DNA of 23,083 bases from Pseudomonadota bacterium. Its GTDB lineage: Bacteria > Pseudomonadota > Alphaproteobacteria > Rhizobiales > Xanthobacteraceae. Below are positions 1-7,238 of this stretch, in pieces. The DNA is taken from assembly GCA_023434095.1 (NCBI GenBank), contig JAEYTJ010000296.1:1-23083 (forward strand), in the 5' to 3' direction. A program made the position numbers and the translations under genes. The stretch's first letter is position 1, and each line of letters begins with the position of its first letter. The notes under the pieces are model-generated. The model saw nothing but the letters and a program-made list of their open reading frames with translations, ran no database searches and was not told the origin of the DNA.

Positions 1-453
1 GCCGACGCCCGGCTGATGCCGCGGCGGCGGGCGGCGTGGGCGGCGTGGAACTACCTCGCCGATCGGCGGGCGGATCCCAAGCTGTGCGTCACCTACTGGA
101 TGAACGCCCTGCAGGACCTTCCCGCCGACCGCCCGCTCTTCGTCACCCTCAACCCTGTGGAGGCACCCGACGAGGCCTCGGTGCTCTACCGCGCCCTCTA
201 TGAGCACCCCCTGTTCGACAGCGGCGCCATGGCCGCCCAAAAGCAGCTGTGGTCGCTGCAGGGCGCGGGCGGCGTCTGGTATTGCGGGGCCTATTTCGGC
301 GCCGGCTTCCACGAGGACGGGTTGCAGGCGGGGCTTGCGGTGGCCGAGGCGCTGGGGGGCATACGGCGCCCATGGGCCGTGGCTGATGAATCCGGCCGCA
401 TCGCGCTCCCGCGCGCCGCCGCGGCCCAGGCGCTGGCGGAGCTGGTCCCATGA
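1..453 (+). CDS. FAD-dependent amine-oxidase-like oxidoreductase, C-terminal part (5' end outside window)
   Basis: The frame is open from the first base of the window to a TGA at 451-453, so only the last 150 residues or so are visible. The tail contains CGAYFGAGFHEDGLQAGLAVAE-type sequence. This is the C-terminal FAD-contacting segment (GLQAGL...AVAE) typical of NAD/FAD-binding proteins of the amine oxidase family found beside DUF1365 and Cfa-like genes. The ATG of the next gene lies inside this gene's stop (ATGA), so the two are translationally coupled. By context the enzyme probably acts on membrane fatty acyl chains as a desaturase-like or saturase-like redox step. The exact reaction cannot be read from the sequence. 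The Rossmann GxGxxG nucleotide-binding segment lies upstream of the window. Confidence 0.8.
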   Translation, partial: ADARLMPRRRAAWAAWNYLADRRADPKLCVTYWMNALQDLPADRPLFVTLNPVEAPDEASVLYRALYEHPLFDSGAMAAQKQLWSLQGAGGVWYCGAYFGAGFHEDGLQAGLAVAEALGGIRRPWAVADESGRIALPRAAAAQALAELVP

Positions 454-1232
454 CCGCCGGGTCGGCGCTTTATGTCGGCGAGGTGATGCATGTGCGGCTG
501 AAGCCGCGCCGGCACCGTCTTGCCTATCGCCTGTTCTCGGCGCTGCTCGACCTCGACGAGATCGACACGCTCGACCGCCGCCTGCGGCTGTTCTCGCGCA
601 ACCGGTTCAACGCCTTCAGCTTCTATGATGGCGACTACGCCGATCCGCAGGCCGGGCCGCTGAAGGCGCAGGTGGAGCGCCTGCTCGCCGCCGCCGGGCT
701 GGAGCCCGATGGCGGGCCCATCCGCCTGCTCACCCTGCCGCGCCTGTTCGGCTACGCCTTCAACCCGCTGAGCGTCTATTTCTGCCACCGGCGCGACGGC
801 TCGCTCAGTGCGCTGCTCTATGAGGTGAACAACACGTTCGGCGAGCGCCATTCCTACCTGATCCCGGTGGCGGCGGGAGAGCCGCTGCCGCTGCGGCAAA
901 AGGCGGAGAAGCGCTTCTACGTGTCGCCCTTCATGGATATGGGGCTCACCTATGCCTTCCGCGTCCATCCGCCGGGCGAGGCGCTCCGCATCGCCATTCT
1001 CGCCAGCGACGCCGATGGATCGGTGCTGAGCGCGGTGCAGACCGCCACGCGTCGCCCGCTCGACGACCGCCAGCTGCTGCGGGCGATGCTCGCCTATCCG
1101 CTGCTGACGCTGAAGGTGATCGCCGGCATTCATTGGGAGGCGCTGTGGATCTGGGGCAAGGGCATCGGCCTGCGCCCGCGCCCGCCGGCACCCGAGGCGC
1201 CCGTTACCATCTCGCCTGCGCACCGACACTGA
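450..1232 (+). CDS. DUF1365 family protein
   Basis: This 260-residue protein has the hallmark DUF1365 core: LFGYAFNPLSVYFCHRR at about residues 99-115, then LYEVNNTFGERHSYL at about 123-137 and a KRFYVSPFMDM-like segment near 155-165. The family has no firmly established reaction. It is almost always found between an FAD oxidoreductase and a cyclopropane-fatty-acid-synthase-like methyltransferase, exactly as here. A role in membrane fatty-acid modification is therefore inferred from context. The start ATG overlaps the upstream stop codon. The next gene begins 12 bases after this stop, so the three form one operon. No signal peptide or clear membrane span is visible. Confidence 0.88.
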   Translation: MTAGSALYVGEVMHVRLKPRRHRLAYRLFSALLDLDEIDTLDRRLRLFSRNRFNAFSFYDGDYADPQAGPLKAQVERLLAAAGLEPDGGPIRLLTLPRLFGYAFNPLSVYFCHRRDGSLSALLYEVNNTFGERHSYLIPVAAGEPLPLRQKAEKRFYVSPFMDMGLTYAFRVHPPGEALRIAILASDADGSVLSAVQTATRRPLDDRQLLRAMLAYPLLTLKVIAGIHWEALWIWGKGIGLRPRPPAPEAPVTISPAHRH

Positions 1233-1244
1233 GGAAAGAGCCGC

Positions 1245-2489
1245 ATGCCGCGTGACGCCGACATCTTCGCCGACCCTTCCGCCGATCTTGCCCGCGCGCA
1301 TGGCGCGCCGGCTGCCCGTGCCGGCTGGCGTGCGGCCGTGCTGGCGCGCCTCCTCGGCCAGCTCGCCTTCGGCACCCTCACCGTGGTGACGCCGGAAGGC
1401 CGGCGGCTGGTGGGGCGCGGGGCCCGTCCCGACCCGGAGGCGACGCTGGTGCTGCATCGCTGGCGGGCGGTGCGGCGACTGGTGACGGGCGGCGATATCG
1501 CCTTTTCCGACGCCTTCATCGCCGGCGACTGGTCGAGCCCGGACCTTCCCGCGCTGATCGAACTCGCGGCCCATAATCTGCCGGTGCTCGCCGGCCGGAT
1601 CGATGCGCTGCCGCCGGTGCGGCTGTGGAACCGTCTGCGCCACGGGCTGCGTCGCAATTCGAAGACCGGCAGCCGCCGCAACATCTCCTTCCACTACGAT
1701 CTCGGCAATGATTTCTACCGGGAATGGCTCGACGCCGGCATGAGCTATTCCTCCGCCATCGGCATCGGCCCCGGCCAGACGCTGGAAGAGGCGCAGCGCG
1801 AACGCCTTTCCCGCATCGTGGCGATGATGGATGTGCGCCCCGGCGCGCGGGTGCTGGAGATCGGCTGCGGCTGGGGCGCGCTTGCCGCGGCGCTGGCGCG
1901 GGCGGGCGCTCGGGTTACCGGCATCACCCTCTCGCGCGAACAGCTCGCCTATGCGCAGGCGACCATCGCCGCCGATCCCGGCCTCGACGGGCGCACCGAA
2001 CTTCGCCTGCAGGATTATCGCGATGTTGGCGAGCGCTATGACCGCATCGTCTCCATCGAGATGCTGGAGGCGGTCGGCGAGGCCTATTGGCCGACCTATT
2101 TCGCCAGGCTGCGCGCCTGCCTGAACGAGGGCGGCACGGCCGTGCTGCAGGTCATCACCATCGCCGAGGACCGCTTCGAGGGCTACCGGCGCAACACCGA
2201 TTTCATCCAGCGCCACATTTTCCCCGGCGGCATGCTGCCGACCAAGGCGCATATCGCCGAGCATGCCGGGCGTGCCAGGCTGGAACTGGTGGAAACCGAG
2301 TGCTTCGGCCTCGGCTACGCGCAGACGCTGGCCGAATGGCGGGCCCGCTTCCTCGACGCCTGGCCGCGCATCGAGCCGCTTGGCTTCGATGCCGAGTTCC
2401 GGCGGCTGTGGGAGTATTACCTCGCCTATTGCGAAGGGGGCTTCCGCGCCGGCGCCATCGATGTCGGCCTCTACCGGCTGAAGGGCTGA
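1245..2489 (+). CDS. Cyclopropane-fatty-acid-synthase-like SAM methyltransferase
   Basis: This 414-residue protein belongs to the CFA synthase/mycolic acid methyltransferase family. Visible motifs are NISFHYDLGNDFY (146-158), the SAM-binding loop VLEIGCGWGALA (203-214), EMLEAVGE (272-279) and QRHIFPGGMLP (322-332). Glu275 and His324 align with E. coli Cfa bicarbonate ligands Glu239 and His266. The E. coli Cys139 motif (YSCA) reads YSSA here, with Ser170 in place of the cysteine. The substrate is expected to be an unsaturated phospholipid acyl chain. The product could be a cyclopropane or, as in furan or methyl-branched fatty-acid pathways, a simple methyl branch. AGGAAAG at 1231-1237 is the likely ribosome binding site. 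It is the last gene of the lipid operon and is followed by a terminator. Confidence 0.88.
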   Translation: MPRDADIFADPSADLARAHGAPAARAGWRAAVLARLLGQLAFGTLTVVTPEGRRLVGRGARPDPEATLVLHRWRAVRRLVTGGDIAFSDAFIAGDWSSPDLPALIELAAHNLPVLAGRIDALPPVRLWNRLRHGLRRNSKTGSRRNISFHYDLGNDFYREWLDAGMSYSSAIGIGPGQTLEEAQRERLSRIVAMMDVRPGARVLEIGCGWGALAAALARAGARVTGITLSREQLAYAQATIAADPGLDGRTELRLQDYRDVGERYDRIVSIEMLEAVGEAYWPTYFARLRACLNEGGTAVLQVITIAEDRFEGYRRNTDFIQRHIFPGGMLPTKAHIAEHAGRARLELVETECFGLGYAQTLAEWRARFLDAWPRIEPLGFDAEFRRLWEYYLAYCEGGFRAGAIDVGLYRLKG

Positions 2490-2505
2490 GGGCGGCTTCG
2501 TGGAT

Positions 2506-2531
2506 CGCCGGCCGATAGAGCGGCGCTTTTT
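2506..2531 (+). terminator. Rho-independent terminator of the lipid operon
   Basis: The arms CGCCG (2506-2510) and CGGCG (2521-2525) enclose a 10-base loop. They are followed by C and five T residues (2527-2531). The element begins 17 bases after the methyltransferase stop. It abuts the stop codon of the convergent minus-strand gene. The stem is short, so strength is uncertain. Confidence 0.5.
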
Positions 2532-2879
2532 CTAGACCGGCCACATGCCGGCCCGTTCATGCCCGGGATTGACCGGCCGCGACGGGACGCGCACCGGCGA
2601 AGGTGTCGGCGGGCGCGTGCGGCGACGCCCCCGGCGGCCGGTGCCCGGTGTTTCCTCCTCCTCGCCCATCAGCATGACGGCGAAGCCCATCTGCACGCTG
2701 CCGAAGGTGATGCCGACGGCGAAGGTGAGAATGAGCAGGGCGACAAGGCCGGAGGAGGACTGGCCGACCAGCGTTCCGAGCCGCCCGACATCCAGCAGCA
2801 CCAGCGTGCCGACAAAGAGCGCGCCGAGGCCGACGCCGATCAGCGCATGATGGATCAGGAATCGGACGAGGCGGGGCAT
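2532..2879 (-). CDS. Small two-span membrane protein, unknown function
   Basis: This 115-residue protein starts MPRLVRF. Two hydrophobic stretches are visible: about residues 8-30 (HHALIGVGLGALFVGTLVLL) and about 40-66 (GLVALLILTFAVGITFGSVQ). An acidic patch EEEE follows, then an Arg/Pro-rich cytoplasmic-looking tail of about 40 residues. The start at 2879 was chosen because GGGGAAGG lies just upstream on the minus strand and because translation further upstream is low-complexity. I do not recognise the family. It is convergent with the lipid operon and divergent from the cobalamin riboswitch, so context suggests no partner. A small inner-membrane protein is a safe description. Confidence 0.65.
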   Translation of the reverse strand: MPRLVRFLIHHALIGVGLGALFVGTLVLLDVGRLGTLVGQSSSGLVALLILTFAVGITFGSVQMGFAVMLMGEEEETPGTGRRGRRRTRPPTPSPVRVPSRPVNPGHERAGMWPV

Positions 2880-3025
2880 GTGCCTTCCCCCTTTCGGCAA
2901 CCAACCGGCCGGCGTCTCGATGGAGTGGCGTCGGTCGTGCACAGGGCGCCAGCGTAGACCTTGGGCGGAGCCGTGAAAACCGCGAAACCTGTCCCGCCAC
3001 GGCGGCTGCGCGGATGACGGAGCCG

Positions 3026-3057
3026 CTTGCGCTCCGTGGGCGCGCGCTGTTCTATGC
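3026..3057 (+). promoter_or_regulatory. Candidate promoter for the riboswitch-cbiM transcript
   Basis: CTTGCG at 3026-3031 and CTATGC at 3052-3057 resemble an alphaproteobacterial sigma-70 promoter (CTTGAC and CTATAT) with about 20 bases between hexamers. Shifting to TTGCGC and TTCTAT gives 17. It lies about 25-30 bases before the riboswitch. The -35 sits on the loop and right arm of a 7-base inverted repeat (ACGGAGC 3017-3023, GCTCCGT 3031-3037). The rest of 2880-3025 holds no gene I can support, and must contain the promoter of the small minus-strand gene. Confidence 0.3.
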
Positions 3058-3079
3058 GCCTGTCGATGCACCCATCGAT

Positions 3080-3290
3080 TCCTCATGGTGTCCGCGAGGC
3101 AACCCCTCACGGATGAAACGGGAACGGGGAAGGACGAGGATCCGCAAGGTTCCGCGCCCGAAGCCCCGACCGCCCCCGCGACTGTGAGCGGCGAGCGGCC
3201 TTCCATCGTGCCACTGGAACGCGCCTTCGGGCGGGAACCGGGAAGGCGGAAGGCATGCCGTGACCCGCGAGTCAGGAGACCGGCCAGGAG
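3080..3290 (+). promoter_or_regulatory. Cobalamin (B12) riboswitch
   Basis: The conserved blocks of the cobalamin aptamer occur in the right order. They are GGTGTCC near 3087-3093, GATGAAACGGGAA near 3112-3124, a CCGCCCCCGCGACTGT block near 3170-3185 (consensus CCCCCGCAACTGT), GCCACTGG at 3210-3217 and GGGAAGGC near 3240-3247. The terminal B12 box AGTCAGGAGACCGGCC lies at 3270-3285. The family is known to repress downstream vitamin B12 synthesis or cobalt-uptake genes when cobalamin is plentiful. Here it precedes a CbiM-like permease by about 50 bases. The expression platform probably involves the hairpin at 3307-3324 and the two Shine-Dalgarno sequences around it. Confidence 0.9.
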
Positions 3291-3300
3291 GACGAACCCC

Positions 3301-3318
3301 ATGCGCGCCGTCGGGTGA
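3301..3318 (+). other. Possible five-codon leader ORF between riboswitch and cbiM
   Basis: ATG at 3301 opens a reading frame MRAVG ending in TGA at 3316-3318. A full AGGAGG Shine-Dalgarno lies at 3286-3291, nine bases before the ATG and directly against the B12 box. Its last codons form the left arm and loop of a hairpin (GCCGTC 3307-3312, GACGGC 3319-3324). That hairpin immediately precedes the cbiM ribosome binding site AGGAGA (3327-3332). Translation of this frame would melt the hairpin, so it could couple riboswitch state to cbiM translation. This is inference from position only. Confidence 0.35.
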
Positions 3319-3337
3319 GACGGCACAGGAGAACACC

Positions 3338-4015
3338 ATGCATATCGAACCCGGCCTCGTGGTCGAAGGAAAGATCTGGCTCAGCTATGTGACGGCGGCC
3401 GGTGCGGGCGCCTATACGCTGAAGCTCGCCGCCGACGCGGTGGCCGAGCGCGGCCTCGTCTCGCTCGCCGCCCGCAGCGTCTTCACCACTGCCCTCGTCT
3501 TCGCCTTCTTCGAGATTCTGCCGCATCATCCGGTCGGCGTGTCGGAGGTGCATCTCATCCTCGGCTCGACGCTGTTCCTCATCTTCGGCGTGGCGCCGGC
3601 CGCTATCGGGCTGGCGGCGGGGCTCGCCATCCAGGGCATCTTCTTCGCGCCCTTCGACCTGCCGCAATACGGCATGAACGTCACCACCTTGCTGGTGCCG
3701 CTGTTCGCACTGGCCTCACTGTCCACCCGACTGGTCGCACCGAACACGCCTTATGTGGAGCTCAAGTACCGGCAGGCGCTGGCGCTTTCCACCACCTATC
3801 AGGCGGGCATCGTGGCGTGGGTGGCGTTCTGGGCCTTCTACGGCCACGGCTTCACCGTAGACAACGCCTCGTCGATCGTCTCCTTTGGCGCGGCCTATAT
3901 GCTTGTAATCATTGTCGAACCTCTGGTCGACCTCGCCGTGCTGGCGGCCGCCAAGGCGCTCAGCGGCCTGCGCGGAACGCCGCTGTTCGAGCGCCGGCTC
4001 TACGACGCGGCGTGA
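3338..4015 (+). CDS. CbiM-like energy-coupling-factor permease (cobalt transport)
   Basis: This 225-residue integral membrane protein has about six hydrophobic segments. It begins MHIEPGLV, keeping the Met1-His2 start that forms part of the metal site in CbiM/NikM proteins. His72 in the VSEVHL segment aligns with the second conserved metal-ligand region, followed by GVAPAAIGLAAGLAIQG. The ATG at 3338 was chosen because the family requires His at position 2 and AGGAGA lies at 3327-3332. A cobalamin riboswitch precedes it, which points to cobalt rather than nickel uptake. No CbiN, CbiQ or CbiO gene is adjacent, so it either works with a module encoded elsewhere or alone. Assignment to the CbiM superfamily is strong; the cobalt substrate is inferred. 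Confidence 0.85.
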   Translation: MHIEPGLVVEGKIWLSYVTAAGAGAYTLKLAADAVAERGLVSLAARSVFTTALVFAFFEILPHHPVGVSEVHLILGSTLFLIFGVAPAAIGLAAGLAIQGIFFAPFDLPQYGMNVTTLLVPLFALASLSTRLVAPNTPYVELKYRQALALSTTYQAGIVAWVAFWAFYGHGFTVDNASSIVSFGAAYMLVIIVEPLVDLAVLAAAKALSGLRGTPLFERRLYDAA

Positions 4016-4121
4016 CGACACCTGCCGGGCGGCGCACGCGCCCCCGGCACCCCCACTGTTCCAGCGACGCATCGGCCCGCCCCCATGCTCCAGGTCGAAG
4101 AGGGGGTGGACCCTCGCCCTC

Positions 4122-4141
4122 TTTCGGTCGATAGATCGAAA
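4122..4141. promoter_or_regulatory. Candidate operator palindrome before the CoA-transferase operon
   Basis: The arms TTTCGGTC (4122-4129) and GATCGAAA (4134-4141) are inverted repeats with one G-T imperfection, separated by GATA. The site is 24 bases before the start of the CoA-transferase gene. A dyad of this size in this place is typical of an IclR-, GntR- or TetR-type operator. No T-run follows, so a terminator is less likely. No regulator gene is nearby. Confidence 0.4.
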
Positions 4142-4165
4142 AACGACGTGTGAGGAGCGCCTGCC

Positions 4166-5416
4166 ATGGAAGCGTCCCGGCCCGGCCCCGCCGAGGGGCC
4201 GCTGAGCGGCATCCGGGTGATCGAACTCGGCAATCTGATCGCTGCCCCTTTCGCCGCCCGGCTGATGGCGGAGTTCGGCGCCGAGGTGATCAAGGTTGAG
4301 GCGCCGGGCGAGGGCGACCCCCTGCGCAAATGGCGCAAGCTGCACGAAGGCACCTCGCTCTGGTGGTACCTGCAGTCGCGCAACAAGAAGTCCGTCGCCG
4401 TCAACATGCGCCTGCCCGCGGGTCAGGAGGTGGTGCGCCGCCTGGTGCGCGAGGCCGACGTGCTGATTGAGAATTTCCGCCCCGGCACGCTGGAGCGCTG
4501 GGGACTGGGCTGGGACGCGCTGAAGGCGATCAACCCCAACCTCGTCATGGTGCGCATCTCCGGCTTCGGTCAGGACGGGCCCTATCGCGAGCGCCCCGGC
4601 TTCGGCGCGGTGGGGGAGGCGATGGGTGGCATGCGCTTCACGACCGGCGAGCCGGACCGCCCGCCCGCGCGCACCGGCATCAGCATCGGCGATTCGCTGG
4701 CCGCCCTGCACGCGGTGATGGGCGCGCTGATGGCGCTCCTTCACATCAAGTCCGGCCGCGGCACGGGCCAGGTGGTGGACGTGTCGCTGTTCGAGAGCGT
4801 CTTCAACATGATGGAGAGCCTCGTCCCGGAATATGACGTCTTCGACTTCGTGCGCACCCGCTCGGGCGGCGCGCTGCCGGGCATCGCGCCCTCCAATTCC
4901 TACCCCACGGCCGAGGGCAGCTATGTGATCGTCGCCGGCAATGGAGACGGCATCTTCCGTCGGTTGATGGGGGCAATCGGCCGGGACGACCTCGCCAGCG
5001 ATCCGCGCCTCGCCTCCAATGACGGGCGCGTGCGCCATGTCGAGGAGATCGACGCCGCGATCACCGGCTGGACGAGCCGGCATTTGCTCGACGAGGTGAC
5101 GGCGGCGCTCGATGCCGCCGAAGTGCCGAACGGCCGCATCTATTCGGTCGCCGATATCGTGAGCGACCCGCAATATCTCGCCCGCGACATGATTCTGCCC
5201 TCCACACTGCCGGACGGGCTGAAGGTGAAGATGCCCGGCATCGTGCCCAAGCTTTCCGCCACCCCCGGCGCGGTCAACTGGCTGGGTCCGCAACTCGGCG
5301 AGCATACGGCGCAGGTTCTCGCCGCGCTGGGTTATGGCGAAGAGGAGATCGCCGCGCTGGTCGAGAGCGGCGCGGTGGCGGCGACCGGTCCGGCAGCTCT
5401 GGGGGAGCCGGCATGA
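4166..5416 (+). CDS. Class III (CaiB/BaiF) CoA-transferase
   Basis: This 416-residue protein is full length for family III CoA-transferases. The N-terminus has LSGIRVIELGNLIAAPFAARLMAEFGAEVIKVE (13-45 region), then ENFRPGTLERWGLGWDAL (102-119) and ISGFGQDGPY (131-140). The catalytic aspartate, in the GISIGDSLA motif, is Asp176. Such enzymes move CoA between acids, often from succinyl-CoA, through an aspartyl-CoA thioester. The gene leads an operon whose next gene is an HMG-CoA-lyase-like enzyme (ATGA overlap) followed by an ABC importer. The likely role is to load CoA onto the imported acid so that the lyase can cleave it. GAGGAG precedes the ATG. The substrate is not readable from sequence. 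Confidence 0.9.
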   Translation: MEASRPGPAEGPLSGIRVIELGNLIAAPFAARLMAEFGAEVIKVEAPGEGDPLRKWRKLHEGTSLWWYLQSRNKKSVAVNMRLPAGQEVVRRLVREADVLIENFRPGTLERWGLGWDALKAINPNLVMVRISGFGQDGPYRERPGFGAVGEAMGGMRFTTGEPDRPPARTGISIGDSLAALHAVMGALMALLHIKSGRGTGQVVDVSLFESVFNMMESLVPEYDVFDFVRTRSGGALPGIAPSNSYPTAEGSYVIVAGNGDGIFRRLMGAIGRDDLASDPRLASNDGRVRHVEEIDAAITGWTSRHLLDEVTAALDAAEVPNGRIYSVADIVSDPQYLARDMILPSTLPDGLKVKMPGIVPKLSATPGAVNWLGPQLGEHTAQVLAALGYGEEEIAALVESGAVAATGPAALGEPA

Positions 5417-6357
5417 GCGCCGCCTTTCCCCCGCGCGTCTTCGTCCATGAAGTGGTGACGCGCGACGGGCTGCAGATCGAGCCGCGCTTCCTGCCGACCG
5501 AGGACAAGGTCGCGCTCATCGACGCACTTTCGCAGACCGGCGTCGCCAAGATCGAAGTGACGTCCTTCGTCTCGCCGAAGGCCGTGCCGAACCTCGCCGA
5601 CGCGTGTGAGGTGGCGAGTGCCATCACGCGGCGGCCCGGCGTGACTTATGTCGCCCTGGTGCCCAATCTGCGCGGTGCGGAGGCGGCGCTCGAGGCCGGG
5701 CTGGACGAACTGAACCTCGTGCTCTCGGTCAGCGAGACCCACAATCTCGCCAATATGCGCATGACCCTCGCTCAGTCGTTGGAGGGCTTCCGCGCTATCG
5801 TGGCGGCGGCGGCAGGCGCCAGGGCGGCTCTCAACGGCTCCATCGCCACCGCCTTCGGCTGTCCGTTCGAGGGCGCGCAGTCGCCCGGGAAGGTGCTGGC
5901 GCTGGCGGAGGCCCTTCTCGCGGCCGGGCTGCATTCCGTGACGCTCGCCGACACCACCGGCATGGGCAATCCACGGCAGGTGGCGGAACTGGTCTCCGCC
6001 TTTCGGACGCGCTTTCCCGGCGTGCCGCTGACGCTGCATTTTCACAACACACGCGGCATGGGCCTCGCCAACGCCTTCGCGGCACTGGGGGCGGGAGCCG
6101 ACCGCTTCGACGCCTCGCTCGGCGGCATTGGCGGCTGCCCTTTCGCGCCCGGCGCCACCGGCAACATCTCCACCGAGGATTTCGTCCACATGCTGGACGC
6201 GATGGGCGTCGATACCGGCGTCGACCTTCCCGCCCTGCTGGCGCTGGCGCGCAGCCTGCCGGCGCTGCTCGGCCACGATATCCCCGGCCAGGTTGCCAAG
6301 GCCGGGCGCAGCGGCGACCTTCACCCCGTGCCGGCGCATCTGCGCGCGGCCCAGTAG
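5413..6357 (+). CDS. Hydroxymethylglutaryl-CoA lyase-like enzyme (HMGL family)
   Basis: This 314-residue TIM-barrel protein matches the HMG-CoA lyase group. VTRDGLQ (15-21) gives the Arg17/Asp18 pair equivalent to human Arg41/Asp42. IEVTSFVSPKAVPNL (47-61) follows. The metal-binding HFH motif gives His209 and His211, and the glycine-rich loop GGIGGCPFAPGATGN (237-251) carries the catalytic cysteine Cys242. The canonical HxHD-T-Y-G reads HFHNTRG, so Asn212 and Arg214 replace Asp and Tyr. The family cleaves 3-hydroxy-3-methylglutaryl-CoA to acetyl-CoA and acetoacetate. Relatives cleave (R)-citramalyl-CoA to acetyl-CoA and pyruvate. Overlap with a CoA-transferase gene suggests the CoA ester is made by that neighbour. 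Which substrate is used is open. Confidence 0.85.
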   Translation: MSAAFPPRVFVHEVVTRDGLQIEPRFLPTEDKVALIDALSQTGVAKIEVTSFVSPKAVPNLADACEVASAITRRPGVTYVALVPNLRGAEAALEAGLDELNLVLSVSETHNLANMRMTLAQSLEGFRAIVAAAAGARAALNGSIATAFGCPFEGAQSPGKVLALAEALLAAGLHSVTLADTTGMGNPRQVAELVSAFRTRFPGVPLTLHFHNTRGMGLANAFAALGAGADRFDASLGGIGGCPFAPGATGNISTEDFVHMLDAMGVDTGVDLPALLALARSLPALLGHDIPGQVAKAGRSGDLHPVPAHLRAAQ

Positions 6358-6365
6358 GACACAGG

Positions 6366-7238
6366 ATGGCAGGAGAGCCCGTGAAGCCCACTGTCGCGCC
6401 TCCGGACCGGGCACCGCCGGCCGTGGCGCTCGACGGCATCGCCATCAGCTTCGCCGTCAAGGGCCGGCCGGCGTTCAAGGCGGTGGCGCCGACTTCGCTG
6501 CATGTGCGCGAAGGCGAATTCGTCGCCATCGTCGGTCCCACCGGCTGCGGAAAGTCCACCCTGCTCAACGCCACCGCCGGCTTGCTGGCCCCGGCCGCCG
6601 GCACGGTGACGATCTTCGGCGAGACACTGGCGGGCCTCAATGCCCGTGCCGGCTATCTCTTCCAGCAGGACGCGCTGATGCCTTGGAAGACGGCGCTCGA
6701 CAATGTGGCGATCGCGCTGGAGATCGGCGGGATGAGGCGTGCCCAGGCCCATGCGCAGGCGCAGGACTGGCTGAAGCGCGTAGGCCTCGCCCGCTTCACC
6801 GAACGCTACCCCCACGAACTCTCGGGCGGGCAGAGGAAGCGCGTGGCGCTGGCGCAGATGCTGATCCGCCAGCCGAAGATCCTTCTCATGGACGAGCCCT
6901 TTGGCCCGCTCGACGCGCAGACGCGGCAGATCATGGGCACGTTGCTGCTGCGGCTGTGGGCGCAGGACCGCAAGGCGGTGCTGTTCGTCACCCATGACCT
7001 CGAGGAGGCCATCGCGCTGTCCGACCGCGTGGTGATCATGTCGGCGGGGCCGGAGGCGCGGATCATCGGCGACTACCCGATCGACCTCGCCCGGCCGCGC
7101 GACACGGCGGAGATCCGGCTCGATCCCCGCTTTCACGAACTGCACCGGAGGATTTGGAACCAGCTCAAGGCCGAAGTCGCCAAGACGTACGACGACAACG
7201 CCTATGGCGACGACCTTGCCGGCGTGGGGCAACCTTGA
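6366..7238 (+). CDS. ABC transporter ATPase, SsuB/TauB type
   Basis: This 290-residue nucleotide-binding subunit has Walker A GPTGCGKST (57-65), Q-loop LFQQDALMPW (98-107), signature LSGGQRKR (152-159), Walker B ILLMDEPFGPLD (172-183) and H-loop His210. The Q-loop followed by LMPW and the overall length are typical of nitrate/sulfonate/taurine-type importers. About 20 residues at the N-terminus precede the conserved domain, so a GTG start slightly downstream (6381) is possible. The gene starts 8 bases after the lyase stop. Its own stop shares a base with the permease start, so it belongs to the same operon. It powers import of the compound bound by the binding protein at 8065-9078. Confidence 0.9.
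   Translation: MAGEPVKPTVAPPDRAPPAVALDGIAISFAVKGRPAFKAVAPTSLHVREGEFVAIVGPTGCGKSTLLNATAGLLAPAAGTVTIFGETLAGLNARAGYLFQQDALMPWKTALDNVAIALEIGGMRRAQAHAQAQDWLKRVGLARFTERYPHELSGGQRKRVALAQMLIRQPKILLMDEPFGPLDAQTRQIMGTLLLRLWAQDRKAVLFVTHDLEEAIALSDRVVIMSAGPEARIIGDYPIDLARPRDTAEIRLDPRFHELHRRIWNQLKAEVAKTYDDNAYGDDLAGVGQP

Noticed and set aside
291..2264. Very long minus-strand open frame (657 codons) opposite the lipid operon
   Set aside because: It is antisense to three genes with clear family motifs. The translation is His/Arg/Gly/Ala-rich without domains, which is the usual shadow in high-GC DNA.
2557..3339. Several overlapping frames in the region of the riboswitch and small membrane protein
   Set aside because: They cross the conserved riboswitch blocks or are low-complexity. 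Only 2532-2879 shows membrane spans and a good ribosome binding site.
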